Positions 37,468 to 46,006 of a stretch of DNA of 64,000 nucleotides are shown one piece after another. The stretch comes from Catellatospora sp. TT07R-123. GTDB lineage: Bacteria > Actinomycetota > Actinomycetes > Mycobacteriales > Micromonosporaceae. The first letter of the stretch is position 1. Every line of letters begins with the position of its first letter. The position numbers and the translations under genes are program-made. The notes below the pieces were generated by a model that was not told the DNA's origin, made no database searches, and worked only from the letters and a program-made list of their open reading frames with translations. The stretch is from contig NZ_BNEM01000001.1 of assembly GCF_018327705.1 (NCBI RefSeq), forward strand, positions 3,658,001 through 3,722,000, written 5' to 3'.

Positions 37468-37821
37468 GAATGCCTTCACACTGGGGGACACTAAGGCCCA
37501 ACGATCCGCTTTGCACCCCACCACGCGGTTAGCCTTTGCGCACCACTCGCCGCCGGCTGTGATGATGTACGCCGCCGCCGGTTGGTCGCAAGACGCCCAA
37601 CACAGTCGGGGTAGGACGTCTGTGGGCCCTGGCCTTGATCCGGCTGGCAGCGGCATTGATCGTCGGCCAGTTGGGGATGATGGCCGCATTCGTACTCAAG
37701 CTCGTGTTACACCGTTCCTGTTGGTTGCTGGCACCGCCGTGGCTTTACTGGCGATCGGAGTGTGGTCTTGCGGAACTGAGCACTCACCTGATTCTTCAAC
37801 AGGCACTCGGTTCCCAGCCTG

Positions 37822-37860
37822 CGGGTCGACGTCGCGAAAAGCTCCCGCGACGTCGACCCG
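37822..37860. terminator. Strong GC hairpin
   Basis: Perfect 15-bp stem: 37822-37836 with 37846-37860, 9-nt loop. It separates unassigned sequence on the left from the broken DpdA-like gene on the right. Confidence 0.75.
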
Positions 37861-37870
37861 CTGCTTTAGC

Positions 37871-38347
37871 GGCGAAGCGTGACCCGTCGCTCAGAAAAGT
37901 CGGCAACTACCTCGACCTCAAGCCGTCGACGACACGCTGCCGATCATCCCGGTCGTGCAGGGCTGGCACCCGCGCGAGTACGAGCTGTGCGTCGACCTTT
38001 ACGCACGCCACGGCGTAGATCTGGCCCGTCAGCCCCTCCTCGACGTCGGGTCAGTGTGCCGTCGGCAGGGTAGCGCCGAGGCCGAACGGATCGTCTCGCT
38101 ACTCAACAACCTCGGCTTGAACCGGCTGCACCTGTACGGCTCCAAGACGCTGGGCCTAGCCCGGTTCGCACCACGGATCGAGTCAAGCGACTCGATGGCA
38201 TGGTCGTTCGCGGCCCGCTACCAGCCGCGCCTGCGCAGCTGCCTCCATTTGGGCCATTGCGGCAACTGCCGCCGCTACGCGCTGCGCTGGCGATCCCGCC
38301 TGCCCGCCAGCCTCGCGGCCCAACGAGCTGACGCCACAGTCAGCTGA
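37871..38347 (+). pseudogene. Broken TGT/DpdA-like (queuine tRNA-ribosyltransferase fold) gene
   Basis: The 3' part encodes PIIPVVQGWHPREYELC, LLDVGSVCRRQGSAEAE, SDSMAWSFAARY and CGNCRRYALRWR. This pattern belongs to the TGT-fold proteins related to DpdA that insert 7-deazaguanine into DNA (a family also labelled queuine tRNA-ribosyltransferase-like). The preceding piece, LRKVGNYLDLK, is in another frame: one base seems missing near 37,921. The N-terminal half of the gene is absent, cut at about the hairpin at 37822. It is therefore non-functional as seen. The ending may come from Cys-rich zinc-site loss or retention; CGNC is kept. Confidence 0.72.
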
Positions 38348-38437
38348 CCTGCGACAGCTGCTGGCGCCAACGAATTCCTGATCTTCGGCACCCGGCACCG
38401 GCCGGGCGCTTCACCCTGCCCCGAAGGAGCACCACCT

Positions 38438-39922
38438 TTGCGAACTGCCGCCTACCTCGTCGACCTGCACGACGCCCTCAACCTCGCCGAACACACCCTC
38501 GCCGCCCAGGGCAGCCAGGCTCAGCTGGTACTGGTCCCTGGAGAGCCGGTGATCCTGCAGAGCGCCGCCGAGACAGTGTCTGGCGCTCTGCCCGCCGTCG
38601 TCCACGGCCTCGGCCCCGTCCCTCGCCTGAGCACGGCCAAGGAGTTGCCGCTGTTCAACACGGCCGATCCACTGGACGGCATGCTCGCGCTGCTGTACCG
38701 GGGCGTGGCCGCGGGCCACCACTGGCTCGCGCTCACCCCCGCCGACGGCGCCGCAACCGTGGTGTCCACCGTGCACAGCATCCGCAGCGGCGCCGACGAC
38801 AACGCGCGCATGATCCCGGCCGCTGTCGCCATCGAGGACCTCGGACCGTTCGACGCTATGATCCCCAAGGGCTATACGTGGAACGGCTGGGACCTGCCCA
38901 GCTTCGACCTGCCCACGGTCGAGCAGATCGCCGCGCAGGTGGCCCGGCAGCAACAGGACCCGGACTACACCACCCGCATCGACATCGACGGGACCACGGT
39001 CACGGTCGTCGAACAGGCCGGCACCGCCGAGCAGACCTGCACGGTCCTGTCCCCCGATCACGATGGGCGGTATCCGGTCGGGTCCGGATGGTGGACCTGG
39101 CAGGCTCGCACTACTGCGGCCGTGCGAGAGCTTCCCCCGCCCGCGCGGCGGCTGTGGTTCCCGTGGGCGCGGGTCGCGGCGCTAGTCGCGCACGCCGACC
39201 ACACCGACACCCACGGCAAGGTCACCTACCCCGACGGGCGCGACAGCAGCGGGCGCGGCCTGATCCTGCGCTACCACCCGGGCGGGGCGACCCTGGCCTC
39301 CAGCGGACTGCCTGGCTGGCACGACCGGTGGGGACGCCCCCACACCGTGGCCGACCGGCCCATCCGCCCCGTCAACCGGCCGCCGGTGGCAGACGACCGC
39401 ACCCGCAGCGGGTTCATCCGCCTGCGCGACTCCTTCTACAACCTTGTCCCGTCCTCGAGGATCCCCGACCGGCAGGACGGCTGGCTGGCCGTCGACGTGT
39501 GGCACGATCTGCCCGGCCTGGACGGCGTCCCGATCACCCGCTGCGCCCGCACCGTCGTCCGCGACGACTTCGACCCGGGCCGTCATGCCTGGATCGACGG
39601 GAAAGTGTTCAGCTGGGATCTGAGCGGCCAAGACTGGCCCGCCCAGATCGCCCCCGGCCTGCGCTGCGGCCTGGGATACGTCGCCCGCTTCGACGCCGCC
39701 ACCGCAGCGGCGATCGCCGCCGACACCGCAGCGTATGCGGACCTTCCCGGCAAGCACTGGATCGAGATCCATCACGGCGTGGTGGAGCTGTACCGCACCG
39801 GCGGCCACGACCAGCGCAACCTGCTGGTCAGTTGGACCGTCGCCGACAGCGACGGCATGTACGCGGTCGGACTCGGCCACCTGGTGTGGCATCTGGCCGA
39901 GTCGGCCCAGCCGGGGAGTTGA
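38438..39922 (+). CDS. Hypothetical protein of the element's plus-strand module
   Basis: 494 residues with no recognised family. The protein is rich in Trp, Asp and His, for example VGSGWWTWQARTTAAVREL, FYNLVPSSRIPDR and CRHAWIDGKVFSW-like parts. No membrane helix or P-loop is seen. The start is a TTG at 38438 with AAGGAG 8 nt upstream, which is persuasive. It is the first gene of a long plus-strand series of element genes and ends 9 nt before a hairpin. Confidence 0.7.
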   Translation: MRTAAYLVDLHDALNLAEHTLAAQGSQAQLVLVPGEPVILQSAAETVSGALPAVVHGLGPVPRLSTAKELPLFNTADPLDGMLALLYRGVAAGHHWLALTPADGAATVVSTVHSIRSGADDNARMIPAAVAIEDLGPFDAMIPKGYTWNGWDLPSFDLPTVEQIAAQVARQQQDPDYTTRIDIDGTTVTVVEQAGTAEQTCTVLSPDHDGRYPVGSGWWTWQARTTAAVRELPPPARRLWFPWARVAALVAHADHTDTHGKVTYPDGRDSSGRGLILRYHPGGATLASSGLPGWHDRWGRPHTVADRPIRPVNRPPVADDRTRSGFIRLRDSFYNLVPSSRIPDRQDGWLAVDVWHDLPGLDGVPITRCARTVVRDDFDPGRHAWIDGKVFSWDLSGQDWPAQIAPGLRCGLGYVARFDAATAAAIAADTAAYADLPGKHWIEIHHGVVELYRTGGHDQRNLLVSWTVADSDGMYAVGLGHLVWHLAESAQPGS

Positions 39923-39931
39923 CGCCTCGGC

Positions 39932-39961
39932 GCTCACGCGGCGCCTGCGCGCCGCGTGGGC
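39932..39961 (+). terminator. Hairpin after the 38438 gene
   Basis: 13-bp stem with one mismatch (39932-39944 with 39949-39961), loop CTGC, followed by CATTTT. Confidence 0.75.
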
Positions 39962-40234
39962 GCGTTCATTTTGCTGACGGCGGCGATAGTGCTGGCGCGC
40001 TCGGGTCGGTGCTGACTTTCCCGCGTTCTACCGGCCGGCCCTTGCCCGGCAAGGGCACCGTCAGCCTCGCGCCCTTGGTCTTCGACGCCTGATGGGGCCG
40101 CCTCTATCTAACGCCGTCAGGTGCGGTCCCTTGCCTGCCTGCGGGCCCTGGCCGGTGTCCGGCGGGAGTCAGCACGACCCGGCGCACGGCGCACCCCGCC
40201 GCCGGGTCTTCGGAACTTCCCTTGGCGAGGTGCC
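39962..40234. other. Intergenic leader with several small hairpins
   Basis: No gene. An 8-bp hairpin lies at 40038-40056, an 8-bp stem pairs about 40177-40184 with 40200-40207, and CTGACGGCG (about 39973) can pair at distance with CGCCGTCAG (about 40110). It is probably an untranslated leader of the 40235/40282 genes. Confidence 0.45.
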
Positions 40235-40285
40235 ATGACCTCTTTCAACTGTCATCCCTGCCGCCTGTCAGGCGGTGGCCGGTGA
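40235..40285 (+). CDS. Possible 16-residue leader peptide
   Basis: ATG at 40235 reads MTSFNCHPCRLSGGGR and stops at a TGA that overlaps the GTG start at 40282 by 4 nt. GCGAGG lies upstream of the ATG. The overlap type is the same as between known genes here, which supports coupled translation. No function is assigned. Confidence 0.35.
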   Translation: MTSFNCHPCRLSGGGR

Positions 40286-40782
40286 GCGCTATCGAGTTGC
40301 CCGTCGAGCACATCGACGCGATGCTGTCGGCCGCGCTGGCCTACACCCCGACTGGGCCGCTGCGCTGGACCTGGCCGCCCATTGACGCGGCGTCCGACCG
40401 CGGCCAGTGGACCTCCGCCAAGCTGCAGCGCCAGGCCACCGAGCGGCGTCGTGAGCTCACTGCGGCGACCGCCGGGCAGGTGGGGGCGATGCTGCTGGCC
40501 ACCAACCGTGACAGCGTCAACCACCGCTACGACGAGACCGAGATCGAACCGCCCTACCTGTTCACCCGCGTCCCGGGTGATCCCGATCCGGTGGTGGTCC
40601 TCAAGGCAGTCGACTGCTACGAGTACCAGTCCTGCGAACACCCTGGCTGGCGTGACAGCCAGGCCCGTGAGTTCTGCGACGCGCTGCGCGCCCTGGCGAT
40701 CTCCCGGCTACCCGGCTACCGGCGCGCGCCCTGGCTGATCAGCGAACCCGACGTCTTCACGAACGCCGCCTCCACATCCTGA
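40282..40782 (+). CDS. Hypothetical protein
   Basis: 166 residues from the GTG at 40282 (VSAIELPVEHIDAMLSAAL). No family is recognised. Visible parts are DRGQWTSAKLQRQATERRREL, QVGAMLLATNRDSVNHRYDE, VLKAVDCYEYQSCEHPGWRDSQA (each given in part). It looks like a compact soluble protein. Gene order and 60-nt spacing to the DUF4192 gene suggest co-transcription. Its start may be coupled to the short frame that overlaps it. Confidence 0.65.
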   Translation: MSAIELPVEHIDAMLSAALAYTPTGPLRWTWPPIDAASDRGQWTSAKLQRQATERRRELTAATAGQVGAMLLATNRDSVNHRYDETEIEPPYLFTRVPGDPDPVVVLKAVDCYEYQSCEHPGWRDSQAREFCDALRALAISRLPGYRRAPWLISEPDVFTNAASTS

Positions 40783-40843
40783 CCCGCCCGCGGCCGTGGC
40801 CGCGCCACAACCGGCACCCATCGATGATCTTCTAGGAGTTGTG

Positions 40844-41800
40844 TTGCCTGTCGATACGCCCACCTTCCACCTGCGCACGCCCGAGGACATGTTCGGCACC
40901 GTCCCCTACCTGCTGGGCTACCACCCCACCGACAGCCTGGTCGTCCTGTACCTGCAAGACGACCAGCGGGTGCATCTGTTCACTCGCCACGACCTGGCCG
41001 ACCATCCCGACGCCATCGCCGGGCACGTCCGGGCCCTCGCGCACAAGCGCGGCGCCACTCGCGTAGCCGTGCTGGCGTATGGTCCGCCCTCTGCTATCGA
41101 TCGGGTCCGGGCGACCGTCGCTCAGCTCGACGCCCGGCTGCGAGTCGCCGACGTCTACCTGCTGGCCGAGGGCCGCTATTACTGCCTGCGCTGCCCGGCC
41201 TGCCGCGCCGCCAAAGGCCTGCCCCTGGACCCCGCCACCACCGCCGCGGCGGCCCACGCGACCCTGCGCGGGTTGGTGGCGCTGCCCTCGCGCCAGGCGC
41301 TGGTCGCGCTGACCCTGCCCGATCAGGTGGCGCGGGCCGAGACTGCCGAAGCTATCGCCGTGCTGCGGCCGCGCGGCGACAAGCCGACAGCAGTGCTGCG
41401 GTTCCTGCTCGAGGAGGCCGCTGACGGGCATCGGCTGACCACCGGGCAGGCAGCGCTCATGGCCGTGATGCTCACCGACATCCGGCTGCGTGACATCGCC
41501 TGGCAGGCGACCACCAGCCTGATGTGGCAGCGGGATCTGTGGCTGGACCTGACCCGCCGCACCCCCGACACCCACATCGCCGCGCCCGCCGCCCTGGCCG
41601 CCTGGTGCGCATGGATGCGCGGCGAAGACCTTCTCGCCGCAGCCGCGCTGAACCGCGTCGCCGCCGTCGACGCCGACTACGGCATGGCGCGGCTGGTCGC
41701 CCAGGGTATCGGCACTGGCGTACCCGCCCGGGAGATCGTTCCGCAATGGCCTCCAACCGCCGACGACACCCTGCCGGCACGACACGGCGGTGAGGCGTGA
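40844..41800 (+). CDS. DUF4192 domain protein
   Basis: 318 residues. FHLRTPEDMFGTVPYLLGYHPTDSLVVLYL, given here only in its key parts LRTPEDM and LLGYHPTDSLVVL, is the DUF4192 opening. AAALNRVAAVDADYGMARLV is the usual C-terminal helix pair. A CLRCPAC pair of Cys in the middle may bind metal. DUF4192 is nearly confined to actinobacteria and common on their mobile elements; its activity is unknown. The TTG at 40844 has AGGAG 5 nt upstream. The stop overlaps the next start (GTGA). Confidence 0.82.
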   Translation: MPVDTPTFHLRTPEDMFGTVPYLLGYHPTDSLVVLYLQDDQRVHLFTRHDLADHPDAIAGHVRALAHKRGATRVAVLAYGPPSAIDRVRATVAQLDARLRVADVYLLAEGRYYCLRCPACRAAKGLPLDPATTAAAAHATLRGLVALPSRQALVALTLPDQVARAETAEAIAVLRPRGDKPTAVLRFLLEEAADGHRLTTGQAALMAVMLTDIRLRDIAWQATTSLMWQRDLWLDLTRRTPDTHIAAPAALAAWCAWMRGEDLLAAAALNRVAAVDADYGMARLVAQGIGTGVPAREIVPQWPPTADDTLPARHGGEA

Positions 41801-42954
41801 ACGTACTACTCATCACCGGCTGCCAGCGCGTGCGCGCGGCAGTCACCGCCGTCGCCCGCAGCGTCGGCGTGCACGTGAGCGTGTGCGGGCTCGACGACAC
41901 ATTCTCGGCGCCGGGCGACCTGTCGCTGCTGCTGCTCGGCGCCGACGCCGTTCCGGCAGATCTCGACCTACCCGATGGTGTGGCCACGCTCGTCGTAACC
42001 GTGACCGTGGACGCGACGACCGCCGCACGGGTGCCGGCCGGCGGTGCGGGCAGCAGCGCCGTGTTGTGCCTGCCGTCAGGCGGCCAGTTGCTGGCCGAGC
42101 GGCTCACCCTGGCCGCAGGTGACCCGGTCGAGCGGCTGCGCGATGCCGGGTTCGGCATCAGCCACGCCGACCCGGCCACACCGCACGCGCTGCGGTGGAA
42201 CGACCTGTCGCCGTATCCGTTCGCCGGTAGCGCCGTCTACGTCGGTCTGGGCGATGTCGGCAGCGGTGAGCGCCTGGCCGGGCAGTCCGCCGCGCGGGCG
42301 CGCAGCAACCACCGCAGCCTGCACCGCGTCTACCCCGGCGCGTTCACCGACCTCGCCTTCTGGGAGGGCGACGTGCTGGGCGCGTTCGTGGCCGACCTGC
42401 CCCCGCAGCTGGTCGACCTGCTGATCGGCCTGCAGGTCGAGTACCCGGTTTACGACGAGGCCGACCTGTCGGCGCTGGAGCAGGAGGACATCGAAGCGTC
42501 GTGGGACCAGTGGGTCTCCGGCGATGTCTACCGGATGCTCGGCGAGCGTGCCCGGGACGTGTGGCATGTCCTGGGCGACGAGCGGGTCCGGCGGCTGTGG
42601 TGGGACACCGTCAGCGGCATCGAGTACCAGCCCCACCATGACGGCCACGACGTCCGCTGGGAGTTGGACGAGGTGGTGCCCGCGTTCGCGGCGCGGCTGA
42701 TGGCCGAGCTGCGCCGCAGCTGGCGCCACGATCGCCGCTACCAGTATGTGCGCGCCTACTTCGGCCAGATGCCGCACGCGCCGCGGTATGCGCTGCTGTT
42801 CGCCGAACAGCAGGAGGTCGCCGCGATGGTCAACAACCGGTTCGAGGCCAGGGTCCAGCAGTTGCGGCACCAGCGGGCCCGCCGTGCCGCCCTCGCCGGC
42901 CCGCCTTCGTCACCTGTCACCACATCTGAGGAGCGGTCTTGTCCAGCTATGTGA
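41797..42954 (+). CDS. Hypothetical protein coupled to DUF4192
   Basis: 385 residues, GTG start in a 4-nt overlap with the DUF4192 stop. The N-terminal 110 residues look like an alpha-beta domain (MNVLLITGCQRVRAAVTAVARS, LSLLLLGADAVPADLDL). The C-terminal half is helical and rich in Trp and Arg (ELRRSWRHDRRYQYVRAYFG). No family or catalytic motif is recognised. Coupling suggests it acts with the DUF4192 protein. Confidence 0.68.
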   Translation: MNVLLITGCQRVRAAVTAVARSVGVHVSVCGLDDTFSAPGDLSLLLLGADAVPADLDLPDGVATLVVTVTVDATTAARVPAGGAGSSAVLCLPSGGQLLAERLTLAAGDPVERLRDAGFGISHADPATPHALRWNDLSPYPFAGSAVYVGLGDVGSGERLAGQSAARARSNHRSLHRVYPGAFTDLAFWEGDVLGAFVADLPPQLVDLLIGLQVEYPVYDEADLSALEQEDIEASWDQWVSGDVYRMLGERARDVWHVLGDERVRRLWWDTVSGIEYQPHHDGHDVRWELDEVVPAFAARLMAELRRSWRHDRRYQYVRAYFGQMPHAPRYALLFAEQQEVAAMVNNRFEARVQQLRHQRARRAALAGPPSSPVTTSEERSCPAM

Positions 42955-43169
42955 AACAGCAGGCCACCATCCGGCTGCCCGTGACGATGTGGCGCGAGCC
43001 GGTACGTGGCGCGGCATGGCAGGCGGAGCTCGACCTTCCCGACGTCGGTGTCTACAACCCGTTCCGTGCGGAAGGACGAACCCAGCCCGAGGCCCGGCGG
43101 CAGCTCAATGACCTCGTGCTCGGCTTCTTGGATCGGGCGCGGCATCGGCCGAAAGGCCAGCACCAATGA
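42939..43169 (+). CDS. Small hypothetical protein
   Basis: 76 residues from a TTG at 42939 inside the end of the previous gene. GAGGAG lies just upstream. The sequence (IRLPVTMWREPVRGAAWQAEL, LNDLVLGFLDRARHR) resembles short HicB-like or antitoxin-like beta-helix proteins, but no conserved toxin neighbour is seen. Its stop overlaps the next start (ATGA). Confidence 0.6.
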   Translation: MSSYVKQQATIRLPVTMWREPVRGAAWQAELDLPDVGVYNPFRAEGRTQPEARRQLNDLVLGFLDRARHRPKGQHQ

Positions 43170-43606
43170 ACGTCGACGCCCTGCCCGCCCTGCGCGAGTT
43201 CGTTACTGCGGTCGCCGAGTTGACCACCGACGTCGACCCGTCAGACAACGACGGCCCGGACGCCGCAATGGACAACGACATCGCCTGGGAAACCCTCCAC
43301 CGCCTCGTCCACCAGGCACGCGAACTGGTCCGCGACGCCGACAGCGCGCCGCTGAACGTGACCTTCGTGCGGGACTGGTCCTCCGACAGCCCGCTCAGCG
43401 GCTGCGAACCGCCGGTCATCGTCGTGCCCGTCGTCGGAGGCGAGAACTCACTGGCCGCGTTCGAGCAAGCCAGCGCCCTGGGGCAGGAGCACTACCGCGC
43501 CGATCTCGACGGCGGCGACTTCGACAGCGAGACCTACGGCGTGGCCGCGTTCTCCGGCGACGTGTCGCCCTACCTGACCGGCGTCCACACGGTCATCCGC
43601 CACTGA
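43166..43606 (+). CDS. Hypothetical protein
   Basis: 146 residues, ATG in a 4-nt overlap with the small gene before it. Helical N-terminus (LREFVTAVAELTTDVD, LHRLVHQARELVRDAD) and an acidic C-terminal part (YRADLDGGDFDSETYG). Family unknown. It ends the 40.2-43.6 kb gene run and is followed by a perfect terminator. Confidence 0.65.
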   Translation: MNVDALPALREFVTAVAELTTDVDPSDNDGPDAAMDNDIAWETLHRLVHQARELVRDADSAPLNVTFVRDWSSDSPLSGCEPPVIVVPVVGGENSLAAFEQASALGQEHYRADLDGGDFDSETYGVAAFSGDVSPYLTGVHTVIRH

Positions 43607-43662
43607 CCGGCACCTGACCGCCGCGGACCGCCCAGGTCCGCCAGCACCCGTTTGCGTCCTTC

Positions 43663-43702
43663 GCGAAAGGCCGCCCCCGCATCCGCGGGGGCGGCCTTTC
43701 GC
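43663..43702 (+). terminator. Perfect 18-bp hairpin just before the MTase gene
   Basis: 43663-43680 pairs perfectly with 43685-43702, loop ATCC. The next gene starts only 21 nt later, so it could also act as an attenuator. Confidence 0.88.
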
Positions 43703-43722
43703 CGTTTCCAGGGAGTTTTCGA

Positions 43723-44940
43723 TTGCCACCCTCCACCCTTGCCACGCCCGCCATCGACGAGCGCACCCGCGAGCTGCTGTCGGCCGCCGTCGTCGACGGC
43801 AACCGCGTACGCATCACCGAACAGGTCAGCGCCGAGGCGTACGCGCCGGTCAAGAAGATCCTGGCCGCCCTCGGCGGCGCCTGGGCACCCGCGGTTAAGG
43901 CCACCGTGTTCCCGCAGGCTGTCGATCCGGCCGCGTTGATCGTCCACACCCTCGACACCGGCGTCATCCCGCTCCACCCGCGCCGCGCCGAGGGTTTCGT
44001 GCGCACCCCGAACGATCTGGCCGACCGCCTGTGCTCCTACCCGCACACCGACCTGGCTTGGCTACCGCCCAGCGCCCGCGTGCTGGAACCATCGGCCGGC
44101 GACGGGGCTCTGGTCGCGGCGATCCTGCGCGCCAACCCCGACGTGCAGGTGACCGCCGTCGAGCCGAACCCCACCCGCGCCGCAGTCACCGCGACCCTCG
44201 GCCGGCAGGTCGATGTGCGCACCACCACCCTGGAGGTGTTCGCCCAGCAGGCCATGACCGCTAACGGCCTGTTCGACGCGGTCGTCATGAACCCGCCGTT
44301 CGGGACCGCCAGCGACCCGCACGTGTGGATGGACCATCTGCGCATGGCATGGGTGATGCTGCGCCCCGGCGCCAGCCTCGTCGCCGTCGTACCCAACTCG
44401 ATCGCCTACCGCAACGACGCCAAGCACCGCACCATTCGGGATTTCATCGAGCACCACGGCAGCCACCAGCCGCTGCCGCACGACGCGTTCGCCATCTCCG
44501 GCACGCTGGTCACGACACGGCTGGTCCGGATGACCAAACCGATCACCTCCCGCGACACCGACCACCTGCTCACCATCCCCGAAGCCCTCCCCGTCCTCGT
44601 CGAGCAGCCCCGGTTCACTGCCGACGCCGCGACCGGCACACCCGTACAGGTCTGGTACGACTCCTGGCGCCACCGCGACCGGATCCTGCGCTACCGGGGG
44701 ACGTGCGCGGTCTGCTCCTGGCTGCTGTGGGGCACAGATGACGGGGAGAACGACCCCCGCGGAATCCTCGGGGACTTCAGCGCCGGGTTCAGCCTCGACG
44801 CCGCTGGCTACGACCAGATAGGGCCCGACGTCGGGCTGTGTACCCGCTGCGCCAACGACGCCGACACCTACCTCGCCGGCCTCGACCGCGCCCACCAGCA
44901 CTGGACCCCCACCGCCGAACTCCAGGCGGCCGCACGATGA
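43723..44940 (+). CDS. N6-adenine-type DNA methyltransferase with a C-terminal zinc ribbon
   Basis: 405 residues. VLEPSAGDGALVAAIL is the SAM-binding motif (~117-132) and VVMNPPFGT the catalytic NPPF motif (~185), so it should methylate an exocyclic amino group, most likely adenine N6. An N-terminal 90-residue part resembles a small specificity or accessory domain (VRITEQVSAEAYAPVKKIL). The C-terminus has CAVCSWLLWG and CTRCAND, a CxxC-CxxC zinc ribbon. No restriction partner is adjacent, so it probably protects the element. TTG start; AGGGAG lies just upstream. Confidence 0.85.
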   Translation: MPPSTLATPAIDERTRELLSAAVVDGNRVRITEQVSAEAYAPVKKILAALGGAWAPAVKATVFPQAVDPAALIVHTLDTGVIPLHPRRAEGFVRTPNDLADRLCSYPHTDLAWLPPSARVLEPSAGDGALVAAILRANPDVQVTAVEPNPTRAAVTATLGRQVDVRTTTLEVFAQQAMTANGLFDAVVMNPPFGTASDPHVWMDHLRMAWVMLRPGASLVAVVPNSIAYRNDAKHRTIRDFIEHHGSHQPLPHDAFAISGTLVTTRLVRMTKPITSRDTDHLLTIPEALPVLVEQPRFTADAATGTPVQVWYDSWRHRDRILRYRGTCAVCSWLLWGTDDGENDPRGILGDFSAGFSLDAAGYDQIGPDVGLCTRCANDADTYLAGLDRAHQHWTPTAELQAAAR

Positions 44941-45719
44941 CAACATCTACCCCTCACCAGGTTTCGCGGGCGCTGACCGCTCGCGAGATCAGCGGCCTGC
45001 TGGACCGCATCGGCGCGGCGTCCTCCACCGGCGAACTGGCGTCCGTGACCATCCGCGGCCTGTTCAACGTCCTGCTGGACGGCACGGGCAGGGCCTTTGA
45101 CGACTTCGACGCGTCGAACCCCCTGGACCCCACCCGGTACGCGATCCCCGAGACGCAATGGTCGGCCGTGCTCGACGCGGTCACCCGCCGCGCCGAGCAG
45201 TGGGGCACCGGACCGCAACTGGCACTCGAACTGATCAACATCATGCCGGGCAGCTACGACGACCCCACCGTGCCCGAACCGGTCCTGCCGCAGGCGGACT
45301 ACCGCCCCGATGTGGTCGAGGTGCGGGTGAGCAGGTCGGCCGCGGACGTGATCACGGCCTGCGAGCAGCACCTGCATGCCCTGGCCCGGTTCTACGGCGA
45401 ACGCTCCGAGCGGTACCTGGCGGCGTTGTCCTCGTGGCACCGCCACGTCGCGGGGCTGCTCACTCCTGGGGCCGGGCCGCAGGTCACGGTGTCGCGTGAC
45501 GGGGGCATGTCGCTGTACGTGTCCACCGGTTCCCTGGTGTACGGGGTGGTCTTCCACGGCGACAAGCGCAGCTGCGCGACCCCCGGCTGCGCCGCGATCC
45601 CCACCCCCGAGCGGGCATGGCGGCCCGCCTACCCCGGTGCGGCTGTGCTCGACCACGAACACCAGCCGGACTTCCCGTTCGACGGGCCGCAGCCCGGTAC
45701 CTGGTCGGTTCACTCCTGA
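44937..45719 (+). CDS. Hypothetical protein coupled to the methyltransferase
   Basis: 260 residues, ATG in a 4-nt overlap with the methyltransferase stop. Parts visible are LTAREISGLLDRIGAASS, FNVLLDGTGRAFDDFDA and a C-terminal CATPGCAAIPTPERAW with two Cys. No family is recognised. Coupled translation suggests a partner of the methyltransferase. A terminator hairpin starts 11 nt after its stop. Confidence 0.65.
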   Translation: MTTSTPHQVSRALTAREISGLLDRIGAASSTGELASVTIRGLFNVLLDGTGRAFDDFDASNPLDPTRYAIPETQWSAVLDAVTRRAEQWGTGPQLALELINIMPGSYDDPTVPEPVLPQADYRPDVVEVRVSRSAADVITACEQHLHALARFYGERSERYLAALSSWHRHVAGLLTPGAGPQVTVSRDGGMSLYVSTGSLVYGVVFHGDKRSCATPGCAAIPTPERAWRPAYPGAAVLDHEHQPDFPFDGPQPGTWSVHS

Positions 45720-45729
45720 CCCTGACCTA

Positions 45730-45764
45730 CCCGCTTTCGCCGCAGTAGATGCGGCGGAAGCGGG
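45730..45764 (+). terminator. Hairpin after the 44937 gene
   Basis: 15-bp stem with one mismatch: 45730-45744 with 45750-45764, loop GTAGA. Confidence 0.82.
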
Positions 45765-45831
45765 TGTTGGGTCCCGGCGGCGGTCCGGGTGTGGCGTGTC
45801 TGGCCCGTGATCCTGGCCGCCCGCGGCTGGC

Positions 45832-45899
45832 CCCGCAAGGCCCTCCCCCGCGCCCGTCACCCTCGGTGCCCTGCTCCCGAGAGCAGAGGGCCTTGCGGG
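45832..45899 (+). promoter_or_regulatory. Structured leader of the parB-like gene
   Basis: A perfect 14-bp stem (45832-45845 with 45886-45899) encloses a smaller hairpin (CTGCTC/GAGCAG, about 45871-45886). It lies about 110 nt before the ParB start and after the previous terminator, so it may be an RNA control element or, as DNA, a ParB binding site. Which one is not known. Confidence 0.45.
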
Positions 45900-46006
45900 T
45901 CTGCGCCGATCGGCCGGCCTTGGCGGATCGGGCCAGCACCGCCCACCCGGCCACGACGCCGGGCAGGGCGACATTTGTTGATCAACCCTGTTGGAGGTAC
46001 CCCCTC

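Noticed and set aside
37436-37882. Two plus-strand frames that together could give a two-helix membrane protein
   Set aside because: It needs a frameshift and has no ribosome site; the opposite strand carries a better membrane protein at 36964-37467 and the remainder is unclear.
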